Positions 19,530 through 28,743 of a stretch of DNA of 33,084 bases are shown here, piece after piece. Made by a program: the position numbers and the translations under genes. This DNA is from Acidobacteriota bacterium (GTDB taxonomy: Bacteria; Acidobacteriota; Blastocatellia; Pyrinomonadales; Pyrinomonadaceae). Positions within the stretch are counted from its first letter, which is position 1. Every line of letters starts with the position of its first letter. Under the pieces are notes generated by a model. It did no database searches. It was not told the origin of the DNA and worked only from the letters and a program-made list of their open reading frames with translations. Location of the stretch: assembly GCA_020199975.1 (NCBI GenBank), contig JAIVJP010000285.1, positions 1 through 33,084 of the forward strand, written 5' to 3'.

Positions 19530-20162
19530 CTACTCCGGCTTCCGCCGAGTGTTCGCGGGTCGCGATTCGGTTGGCTCGGACGACGCGCTGTTCTGCGATC
19601 GTCGCACCTCTAAACGACGCCGAAGGAGGTCTACTTCTGCATCCGCCGTTGCCACTGCGGATTCCAGCCGAACCCGGCTGGTTTCCAGAATTTTCATTTG
19701 TGCCAGGAGTCGAGATCTGTCGCTCTCAAGTTTCCGCCGCCGCGCCTCTCGCGCTTCTTCGGGACGCGTGGAGCCAAAGGCCGTTTCCTGCATCTGACCC
19801 AGTTTGTCGTTTAGCCTGTTAACTTGATTGGAGAGGCTGTTGATAGTCTGCTGCATATCCTCGGCATCGGCTGACGGTTTCGCCGCGGTCTTGCCTTTCT
19901 TTGGCTTGGTCTCTGAGGTTTGAGTCGTTTCGTCCGCCTCCGCGTCAGGGGTTTCGTCCGCGGTACTGATGATTTTGTCGCGGCTCTCAGGCGCTTTTTG
20001 CTCTTCGGCGGCAGTTATTACCGGATTGGTGATAACCGGTCGGACAACGCGACGCGGGCGCCGCCTTTTGCGCGTCTGGGCATCGGCATCTATCAAACAA
20101 AAGCTGATAGCCACTAAAACAGCAACGAAAAACGTGGTCTTTCGAATAAATTGACTTTGCAT
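19530..20162 (-). CDS. Secreted/periplasmic coiled-coil protein of unknown function
   Basis: 210 aa; hydrophobic N-terminal segment (TTFFVAVLVAISFCLIDADAQ), charged linker, then a coiled coil (MQQTINSLSNQVNRLNDKLGQMQ...RLESAVATADAEVDLLRRRLE). Confidence 0.6.
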   Translation of the reverse strand: MQSQFIRKTTFFVAVLVAISFCLIDADAQTRKRRRPRRVVRPVITNPVITAAEEQKAPESRDKIISTADETPDAEADETTQTSETKPKKGKTAAKPSADAEDMQQTINSLSNQVNRLNDKLGQMQETAFGSTRPEEAREARRRKLESDRSRLLAQMKILETSRVRLESAVATADAEVDLLRRRLEVRRSQNSASSEPTESRPANTRRKPE

Positions 20163-20336
20163 CAGAAACTCCTCAGTGTCCCTATCACGTCCTAAGATAC
20201 GCCCTCTGAGGCGATGGGTTCAAGCTCGATAAGATGCGCAGTTTACACGTCAGGGCAGCCTTCCAGTTCCTTAGACTATGCTCCCGGCCGCCTCGCCTAC
20301 CCTCCACCCATCACAAATTCCCAGCAATCCGGAACA

Positions 20337-23300
20337 TCAAAATGGCTGGATCTGAAAAGTCACCTTCATCGCCCGCGCTGAGTTCGTGAGCGCGCTGATG
20401 CTGATCGTGTTTGCGCCAGCCTCAGCATACGCACGCACATTTTGCAGCGTGATGTTGCCGGAACACTCAACGCTAACTACTGATGAGAGGTTCCTTGCCA
20501 CAGCCCCCAGGCGCGCTACTTCTTCGGCGGGCAGGCCTTCAAGCAAGAGAATGTCGGCCCCATTGCTAATTGCCTCTTGCAGATCGATCTCGCTCGAAAT
20601 TTGAACTTTGATCTTGTGGAGATGACCAAGTTTCTGTTTGGCGTTTCTAACAGCATCCGCCACGCCGCCCGCAATCGCGAGGTGGTTAGACGTGATTAGC
20701 ACTCCGTCATCCAGGCCGAGGTGGCTGCAACGCCCGCCACCGAGAAGCACGGCATACCTCTCCAGCATTCGCATCCCCGGCGTGGTGTCAAGGGAATCGA
20801 CAATGGCGGCGCCAGTGCCCTCAACTGCGTGGACAAACTGATTAGTCAGAGTGGCCACGGCGGAGAGTCGCTGCAGCAGGTTCAAAGCAACGTGCTCACC
20901 CGCAAGCAGCACGTCGGCGAACCCGACCATGCGCGCAATCACCTTGCCGGCTTCGATTTCCTCGCCATCGGCGACGAATGCTTCGAGCTGAGGCTGGGAG
21001 TCCAGGGAAATGAAAACTTCTTCGGCTGCCTCGAGTCCCGCGACAATCATTTTTTCCCCGGCGACGAAGCGACCGCGGGCGCGCGTGTTGCGCGCCACGA
21101 TCGCCTGGCTCGTCTCTTCCGGCGCTCGTTCGACGAAGTTTGCATTACCCAGCTGTGCCTCAAGCTTGCTTGCCTCCGCCTGGAATTTGTCCTGCTCCTT
21201 CCGCAGTCTTTGGCGCTCTTGTTCAAAATCAATAAGACCTTCGAGTGGAATAGCCACTTCCGCACCGCCCGACAGTACAGCCCGGGCAGAGGCTCGCGGT
21301 GCATTCAGTCGATCGCTGATCGAAACGTCGGACGCCCGCGCCAATCTGGAGATCTGGTCGACGCTCGCGGAAAACACTCTCCTTAACTTCTCATCGGGAG
21401 CGCTAATCAGGATCGGGACGCGTTCGCCCGGCTTGATATTCATTTCCGAACGGATATTACGTACTCTCGACATCAGGTCGATTACCGCTTGCATCTGCCA
21501 TTCGGCCTCCTCGTCGATCAACTCGGTCGCGCTCAGCGGATAAGCGGTAAGCATGATTGTCGGCGAAGCGCCTGCGTAAGACTTGTTAAGCAGCTTTGCA
21601 TTGGCACCCGGCAAACGCTGCCACAACTCCTCGGTAATGTACGGCATGAAGGGATGCAGTAGCCGCAACGCCTGCTCAAGTACGGTCAAGAGGCGCGTCC
21701 GAGCTTCAGTCCGTCGCGTTGTTGCCTCCTCAGCCGTGACCTCCGTTTTAGTCAGTTCAATGTACCAGTCGCAGAAGTCGTTCCAGAAAAAGTGATACAG
21801 GGTTTGCACCGCCTCGTGGAACTGATAACCGGAAAGCGCCTCATGCATATCGGCGGTGGTCTTGTTCAAGCGAGACAGTATCCAACGATCGTGCAGAGCC
21901 TGCTCTTGTACTCCGACCCGCAGACTCTCTGGATCAACAGCTGCTCCCTCTGAATTCATCAGGCAGAATCGTGCTGCATTCCAGATCTTGTTGGCAAAGT
22001 TGCGATAGGACTCGACCTGCTTCTCGTTCCAGCGAATGTCAGTGCTGCCCACGGAAGCCAGCATGATGCGGGTGGCGTCTACTCCGTAATTATCGAAAAC
22101 CTCGAGCGGGTCAACACCATTCATCTTCGTCTTTGACATGCGCTGGCCCTCTTTGTCGAGAATGGTCCCCGTGACGAACACCTCGTCGAACGGACGCTGG
22201 CCCATGAACTTCATTCCCATCATCACCATCCGCGAGACCCACAGAAATATGATGTCGCGGGCTGTAACCAGCACCGAGGTGGGATAGAACGTTTTCAGGT
22301 CCTCAGTTTCTTCCGGCCAGCCCAGTGTCGAGAAAGGCCAGAGCGCGGAAGAAAACCACGTGTCCAGCACATCCTGGTCCTGGGTTAACTCATCGGTTCC
22401 GGCTTTAGCACAGGCTTCTTCATATGAACAAGCGACCACGACCTTACCGTCTTTCGTGTACCACGCGGGAATTTGGTGTCCCCACCACAATTGACGCGAG
22501 ATAGTCCAGTCGCGCAGGTTCTCCAGCCAGTTGGTATAAACTTTCTCGTAAGGCACTTCGGGAACAAATTGAGGCCTCTTCTCCTTGACCATCAGGTCGA
22601 GCGCCAGGTCGCGCAGCTTATCCATCCGACAAAACCACTGCAGCGATATCAAAGGCTCAATCACGGTTTTACATCGTTCGCACTTGGAGATCGAGAACTC
22701 GTAATCATCCACCTTCTCGAGCAGTCCCAACTCCTCAAATTCCGCAACCACCTTCTGCCGAGCCTTGTATCGATCCAGTCCTGCGAAGTCTGAGCCGGCG
22801 GCTTCTGTCATCTTTGCGTGCGGGTCGATCACCACGACTTGCGTGAGACTGTGGCGCAGGCCAATCTCGTAGTCGTTGGGATCGTGAGCAGGCGTAACCT
22901 TAACCGCGCCTGTTCCAAATTGAGGATCGACAAACTCGTCCGCGACTACCGGAATTTCGCGGCCAGTGAGCGGGAGCAACAGTGTCGCCCCAATGAGGTT
23001 GCGATAGCGTTGGTCATTCGGGTTTACGGCCACAGCCGTATCCCCAAGCATTGTTTCCGGCCGAGTGGTCGCTACGGTGACGCCGCCTTGGCCGTTTTTT
23101 GCAGGGTAACGGAGGTAATAGAGCTTTCCCGGTTGTGGATCCTTTTGCACTTCGAGATCGGAAAGCACGGTCTGGTCGTTGGGACACCAGTTAACAATGC
23201 GATTCCCTCGATAAATCAATCCTTCTTCGTAAAGACTCACAAACACTTCCCGAACAGCGCGCGACAAGTCCTCATCCATCGTAAACTTCTCGCGCGACCA

Positions 23301-23719
23301 ATCGACCGACGCGCCTTCGCGCCGCATTTGCTTCGTGATTTGTCCCCCCGACTCGCTCTTCCATTTCCAGACGCGCTAACAAATTTTTCGCGTCCGAGAT
23401 CGTGACGCGACACACCTTCCTTTTTCAATTCGCGGGAGACCATCAACTGGGTCGAGATGCCGGCATGATCCATTCCGGGAAGCCACAACGTGCGGAACCC
23501 ACACATTCGCTTGTAGCGGGTGAGCACGTCCATCATCGTGTGTTGGAGTGCGTGGCCCATATGCAGCGAACCGGTGACATTGGGCGGAGGAATCACAATA
23601 GAGAAGACTGTCGCCTGGGGGTCGCGATTGATCTCGGGAGCAAAGTAGCCTTCCTGCTCCCATCGCGCATAGTGATGTTCCTCAGCTTCCCTGGGGTCGT
23701 ACTGTTTAGGAATATCCAT
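20337..23719 (-). CDS. valS: Valyl-tRNA synthetase fused in frame to a C-terminal NadC/QPRT-fold domain; 5' part separated by a frameshift near 23372
   Basis: 5' ORF 23237..23719: [24 protein letters not shown]...[48 protein letters not shown]. Main ORF 20337..23327: [54 protein letters not shown] and the coiled-coil tail ending NFVERAPEE. It then continues [34 protein letters not shown]...[22 protein letters not shown]...[11 protein letters not shown] (NadC-like, ~20337-21113). Confidence 0.88.
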
Positions 23720-23918
23720 TGTCAGTTGAAGTAGTCCGTCGAGTAGTCAGAAATCCACTAGATCGTTACCAGTTCTTTGTCTGATAAGTCATTGTAAGGG
23801 AATCACAGGGTGATTTCACCCGGCGACGAATACATCGGCCACTGACGACAGCCAGAAACAAATCGAGCAGGCCGTTGCCGCCGACGCCTGCTCAATCGTC
23901 TAGTCGTTCTTCGGTCAG

Positions 23919-25217
23919 CTACTTGGGCTGCGACTGGTTTTCAGCCAGCTTACGCTTGATCAGGAGTTCCGCCAGCTGCGGGACAACTTCCCACGCAATC
24001 TCCTGGACGACCCGGGCCGAAAGTTGTTCTACTGCCCGGCGTGCTATTGCGTCGATCACTTCCGGCGATACCTGCTCAAGGCTCACCGGGCCGAGCGGTC
24101 TGGCGCTGGGTGCAACTTCGTCCGGTTCATCCGTCACTCGTTCGCGTCTGCCAGCCTTTACTTTCGACTGCAAATGATCCGACGTTGAAAGCGGGCTTTC
24201 GCGCTTCCATTCCTGAGTGTCCACAAACTTCTGATCCGTCGCCGGAGCGGATTCCTCACTAGTCGACGGTAGTCCGTGCTGACGATATGCAAGCTCCGAC
24301 GTGTCCATCCCTGCAGTTGAAAGCGCCGACTCGGTCTGGGCGACTTCCATAGCTGGATCACTCGGCCGTGACAGCTGAGGCTCAACGAAGGAATGATTTC
24401 CGGATACAGCCGCGGCCTCGAGAGCCGGGGCGGACTGGGGCTCATCAAAATCTAGATCCAAAACAAAGTCGTCGGAAGCGGCCGTAGGATTCCGGCCGAT
24501 GTCACCCAGGTCTAACAACACATCGCTCGCATCCTGTGTGCTCTCATTTCGCAATTCATTACTGGAACTATCCCTAATTTGACTCTCTCGCAAGTTCTCT
24601 TGTTTCACATCCTTTGGAAGCTGCGTTTCCATAACCGGCTCATATGAGCGGTGGTCTAACTGCTGGACCGCCGCCGCTGGCTGATACGCGGGGTAGTCTG
24701 GATGCTGCTCCGCTACCGGCAACGGCTGGGTGTCGGCGGTGGTAATCTCCAGGTCCCCGGTGCTCAGCTTCTCAGGCTCGGTATCTTTTTCCTGAACGGG
24801 AGGTAATTCCGCAGTTGTCGCTTCGTCTGCGGGCTTACTTCCTATCAGTCCGCCAACCTTGTCTATCAACTTTCGAATGGATTGAAAGGGCTTGGTCAAG
24901 GTATCGTCCGCGCCAACTCTGCGCGCCTCCGCTTCGTCGAACGGCTCAAAAGAGCCTACCAGAAGCATAACAGGAATATGTTTTAGCTTCGCATTTTGTT
25001 TGATGTACCTACAAACTTCATAACCGTTGACTTCCGGCATGAACACGTCCGCAAGCACAATGTCGGGCGGAATTCCTTGGAGTTTTTCAATCGCTTCATG
25101 GCCGTCACTCACAGTCACAACCTCGACGCCTTCGTCGGCAAACGTGAGTGCTACAACTTTCTGGATTGTGATTGAATCGTCGGCAAGTAGTAGTTTGCGC
25201 CCAGCTAACAAAGCCAA
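23919..25217 (-). CDS. Response regulator: REC domain, long acidic linker, conserved-looking C-terminal helix
   Basis: 432 aa; LLADDSITIQKVVALTFADEGVEVV...DIVLADVFMPEVNGYEVCRYIK...DTLTKPFQS REC motifs; C-terminus VIDAIARRAVEQLSARVVQEIAWEVVPQLAELLIKRKL. TTG start. Confidence 0.85.
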   Translation of the reverse strand: MALLAGRKLLLADDSITIQKVVALTFADEGVEVVTVSDGHEAIEKLQGIPPDIVLADVFMPEVNGYEVCRYIKQNAKLKHIPVMLLVGSFEPFDEAEARRVGADDTLTKPFQSIRKLIDKVGGLIGSKPADEATTAELPPVQEKDTEPEKLSTGDLEITTADTQPLPVAEQHPDYPAYQPAAAVQQLDHRSYEPVMETQLPKDVKQENLRESQIRDSSSNELRNESTQDASDVLLDLGDIGRNPTAASDDFVLDLDFDEPQSAPALEAAAVSGNHSFVEPQLSRPSDPAMEVAQTESALSTAGMDTSELAYRQHGLPSTSEESAPATDQKFVDTQEWKRESPLSTSDHLQSKVKAGRRERVTDEPDEVAPSARPLGPVSLEQVSPEVIDAIARRAVEQLSARVVQEIAWEVVPQLAELLIKRKLAENQSQPK

Positions 25218-25931
25218 ATTCCTTAGCTAGAGTCCGCGCCTACTGGTGGCGTCGGGAGCGATTTCACAGTTGGCGCAAGGCATGTTGCCATGTAGCGTAG
25301 CGGCCCCGGAAGCGGGCCCACTTTGAAACCTAACATCCGCGGCAAGACCAGTCAAGAGTTTTAGTTTGGAGGCCAGGGTGAGGTGCCTCTCAACTGCGCT
25401 ATTCCATTTCAGAGGTGTCAGTCTTGGAGATAAACTCCTCGACTGGCTGTCGCTTTTCACCGAGCGCTGTCGACAATGCGGTCTTCGTCTCCAGCCGGCC
25501 AGCTTTGAAGGATCCCTCCATTTGGATTCCGAATCCCCGGGATCCCGAAACGGACCGGATCGAAAAGTCGGCCCGATCTCCCTCTGTTTGGGCCCTGCCG
25601 CCAAATGCGATGCCTCCCTCAAGACGATAAACCAGAATGTCGACCCCACTCGCCTGCCTGGAAGGAGACATTAGAATTACGAACGAAGCGGCATACAAGC
25701 CGTTTGACCGGTTTCTTCTTGCAACAACGCCCAGACATGTCTTCCGCACTGTTAGCAAGAGCTACTCGGTTACAAGGATTTATAAAAACATCAGGTGGTA
25801 TACCGTTAGACATTGGAGGCTCCTCCGTGATGATGAAGTGGTTTTTTGGTGACTCATTGTGTTCTTCAACGCCGCAAAAGTCTATTCGAGACTCAAACCC
25901 CTTTTATTGAACCGTCAGGAAGTTTTTCGGG

Positions 25932-26831
25932 TTACTGAGAGGGACTGGAGACTACGATATCGTCGGCCGTGTCTTCCTTGCGATCGGATCCCACCGAACG
26001 CAAAGTGTAGCGGTCTCGATCTCCCCGGTATCGGTAGGGCTCGTGCCACGGGTCAAGGCGGATCACACGAGAAAGGAAACGGGGGCTGAGATGATCGATG
26101 AGAACTGCGTGTGAGTCTGAAGCAACATAGGATTGGCGCTCGGTCCGAAACTTGGCCAGCGCCTGGGCCATCGCGTCCATTTCCTCGCGAGCCTGCTTCC
26201 TTTTGGTCTCATTTGCGGCCGCGACCAGGGTCTCAGGACTAATCCAGTCGCGATTGCCGGTGCGCAGAGCTGCGACCACCCAGCCGCCCTTGTCCCGCGC
26301 AAAACGGAGCTCTGCGGTAATTAAGGACTCAACAACTGCTGAAGGTCGTGAGGCTAACGGCAATTCGAGCGGAGATACGTTCTTGATTCGAACGGCATCG
26401 GACGGAAGTTGCACACCTAAAACAGCGGCAATCAGACAACGCGCGCGTTTCGTGCTGGGTTCAGTCGCAGGACCTCTACCGCGCAGGTCTGGACCATCAC
26501 ACGCGCTGAATGACGTCTCAGTCTGGCTGGTCGCCACAGGTGCAAGCTCTTCCCACCTGTCCTGGCCAAGGCGCAGCTCTGCTACTCGCCAGAGCCCCTG
26601 CGTATCTGTTGCGAGTCGGAAGATAGCATGGATCTCTGCTGTGGCTTCAGCAGAAAAGTTGCCGGTTAAAGAGATTCTTTTCACCCTAACGGCACTAATC
26701 GGAAGCTCCACGCCTGCCATGCGGGTGATGAGTTTTCGGGCTTGCTTGGCGCTCAGGTCCGCTCTCACCTCAACGGTGAGTGTGGCCAGGATTAATAGCA
26801 GACCCAGGCGTAGGAAAATAACAAAGCGCAT
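25932..26831 (-). CDS. Secreted protein with two related N-terminal repeats and a type II secretion GspG-like C-terminal segment
   Basis: From MRFVIFLRLGLLLILATL (ATG at 26831): repeat 1 ARKLITRMAGVELPISAVRVKRIS..., repeat 2 ARCLIAAVLGVQLPSDAVRIKNVS...; C-terminus LDPWHEPYRYRGDRDRYTLRSVGSDRKEDTADDIVVSSP resembles the GspG end. Confidence 0.6.
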   Translation of the reverse strand: MRFVIFLRLGLLLILATLTVEVRADLSAKQARKLITRMAGVELPISAVRVKRISLTGNFSAEATAEIHAIFRLATDTQGLWRVAELRLGQDRWEELAPVATSQTETSFSACDGPDLRGRGPATEPSTKRARCLIAAVLGVQLPSDAVRIKNVSPLELPLASRPSAVVESLITAELRFARDKGGWVVAALRTGNRDWISPETLVAAANETKRKQAREEMDAMAQALAKFRTERQSYVASDSHAVLIDHLSPRFLSRVIRLDPWHEPYRYRGDRDRYTLRSVGSDRKEDTADDIVVSSPSQ

Positions 26832-26901
26832 TTGAACTTCCGCGATTGCCGAAAAGTCAGTGGCCGCTTTTGCCGATAAGCGTTTGCAGCATGATCTGGG
26901 T

Positions 26902-27969
26902 TTAGACTTCCACAGCGCGGCTATTCTCGCCCGCGCGAGTTGATAATTCTGCCGCCAGCTTGATTGCAGCAATCATACTTGAATGTTCAGCCAGACCCTT
27001 GCCGGCTATGTCGAATGCCGTGCCATGATCGACGGAGGTGCGAATGAATGGCAAGCCCAGAGTAACGTTCACAGCCTCTCCAAAAGAAAGACATTTTACT
27101 GGAATCATGGCTTGATCGTGATAGCAGGCAATAACCGCGTCGAATTCGCCCCGCGAAGCGCGTAAGAAAACCGTGTCCGCAGGAAAGGGTCCGCGCACAT
27201 TGACGTCATCAACTCCGTGGCATGCCTCGATAGCGGGAACAATCTCCGAAGCCTCCTCCAGGCCAAACAGGCCTCCTTCCGCGGCGTGCGGGTTCAATGC
27301 CGCTACCGCCAATCGCGGACGTTCAATGCCCCATCGTCGGAGTTCACGATGTGCAAGATTGATGGTTCGGATAATGCGGCCACGCTCCACCAGTCCGATT
27401 GCTTCCGCCAGCGGAACATGAGTGGACAACAACACGATTCGGAGATTCGCAGCCACGAAGGCCATCGCCGAATCTTCGCTCCCCGTGAGATGGGCAAGAA
27501 ACTCAGTGTGACCAGGAAAGCTATACCCTCCCAGGAACAACGCCCGCTTGTTGATTGGGGCCGTCGCGATCGCATCCACGCTACCCGCCGCACAAGGCGC
27601 GACGGCGGCTTCTATGTAACCCGCGGCAGCTTTCCCAGCCGCTCCGGATTCGATGCCCGGTTCTACGAATCCGCCGATGTTATCGAGATGAAAAATGACG
27701 GGCTCTGTGAGGTTTTCAGGCAGTGGCTCTCCCTGACGAATGATGTCGTAGCCACACTGCAAGTCGAGGGTCCGGGCTGTATGGGCCAGCAACTGTGCGT
27801 CACCAATAATTACAGGAGCACAAACGCGGCTGATCTCTTCCTCGGCAACGGCCTTCAGAACAACCTCTGGACCAATCCCGGCAGGATCACCCATCGTGAT
27901 GCCGATGCGTGGCAATGATCGCCTCGGTCGATAGCCGAGGTGGGATGAGCTATTGGCGAACTGTCTCAT
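26902..27969 (-). CDS. pdxA: 4-hydroxythreonine-4-phosphate dehydrogenase
   Basis: PRIGITMGDPAGIGPEVVLKAV ... ATAPINKRALFLGGYSFPGHTEFLAHLTG ... ALNPHAAEGGLFGLEE ... VIACYHDQAMIPVKCLSFGEAVNVTLGLPFIRTSVDHGTAFDIAGKG. Confidence 0.95.
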   Translation of the reverse strand: MRQFANSSSHLGYRPRRSLPRIGITMGDPAGIGPEVVLKAVAEEEISRVCAPVIIGDAQLLAHTARTLDLQCGYDIIRQGEPLPENLTEPVIFHLDNIGGFVEPGIESGAAGKAAAGYIEAAVAPCAAGSVDAIATAPINKRALFLGGYSFPGHTEFLAHLTGSEDSAMAFVAANLRIVLLSTHVPLAEAIGLVERGRIIRTINLAHRELRRWGIERPRLAVAALNPHAAEGGLFGLEEASEIVPAIEACHGVDDVNVRGPFPADTVFLRASRGEFDAVIACYHDQAMIPVKCLSFGEAVNVTLGLPFIRTSVDHGTAFDIAGKGLAEHSSMIAAIKLAAELSTRAGENSRAVEV

Positions 27970-28040
27970 TTGTTGAGACGACGCGCGGAGAGGCTAAGGA
28001 CGAAAGATGAGTAGGGGTCAAACCGGTAAGTTCAACTTAC

Positions 28041-28451
28041 TTATTCCGCCGCTGGCTCTTCGCGTTCATCGGCCTTGTACATGTATTTGATGTTCCGCTT
28101 TAGGACCAGAAGGTTGGGCGCCGACTGGCGGTTAACCTTTAACGCACCTCGATCATACCACTCGATTGTGCCTTCAATCTCTTCACCATCGAGTAGGACG
28201 ATGACCATGAGAGTATGCGCATCGATTTGCTTTTTGTAGTAGAAGATTTCCGCGTTGGTCTCGAGCGGCGGAGGGACCCGCTTACGTACTTGAACCGCAG
28301 CTTGCTGGGCGGCACGCTGCGACGCTTCCCTTCCACCATCGCCACTGGGGCTGCGGTGGGGGCTGCCATTCGTCCGCTCTCTAGGCTGCGGCGTCTCGCG
28401 TGCTTTTCCTTTTACCTCCGCGAGTGTGGTTCTGATAAGTTTACGGTTCAC
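28041..28451 (-). CDS. hfq: Hfq-like Sm-fold protein with ~70-aa N-terminal extension
   Basis: NAEIFYYKKQIDAHTLMVIVLLDGEEIEGTIEWYDRGALKVNRQSAPNLLVLKRNIKYMYKADE fits Hfq Sm1/Sm2. Likely GTG start at 28451 with GGAGGA SD 8-9 nt upstream; the ORF track starts at TTG 28466. Confidence 0.75.
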   Translation of the reverse strand: MNRKLIRTTLAEVKGKARETPQPRERTNGSPHRSPSGDGGREASQRAAQQAAVQVRKRVPPPLETNAEIFYYKKQIDAHTLMVIVLLDGEEIEGTIEWYDRGALKVNRQSAPNLLVLKRNIKYMYKADEREEPAAE

Positions 28452-28690
28452 CTGATTCTCCTCCAAAGATCTAAGACGGTGTTTTAACCGATCGCGCCAG
28501 GCACATTAGTGGAAGGGATGAGCTGACTCGGATCGACAATCAATACTCTCGCAGGCTGCGGCCACTCTAAGGAGAGGGAAACTTACCCGAAATCGAAAGT
28601 CCTGCAAGGAATGCCGCCATGCTACACAACCATAAAAGAAAAAGCAAAGCAGAAAACCAAAACTTTCGCGAGGAAACGCTGGACAGAGTG

Positions 28691-28719
28691 AAAGGAAGGC
28701 CACCTGCTGGCCTTCCTTT
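28691..28719 (-). terminator. Strong hairpin downstream of ftsZ (candidate terminator)
   Basis: 12-bp perfect stem AAAGGAAGGCCA / TGGCCTTCCTTT with 5-nt loop, 25 nt past the ftsZ stop; only a short U run. Confidence 0.65.
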
Positions 28720-28743
28720 CGTGGAAATTGGTCACACCTTTAT

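Noticed and set aside
20721-21386. 221-aa plus-strand ORF (and other long plus-strand ORFs opposite valS, ftsZ and ftsA)
   Set aside because: Antisense shadows of strongly supported minus-strand coding sequence; no recognisable domains.
22135-22147. ValRS KMSKS variant (RMSKT) as sign of an inactive synthetase
   Set aside because: Natural synthetases tolerate variation here and all other ValRS motifs are intact.
27217-27918. 233-aa plus-strand ORF opposite pdxA
   Set aside because: Entirely antisense to a clear pdxA; composition is typical of shadow ORFs in GC-rich DNA.
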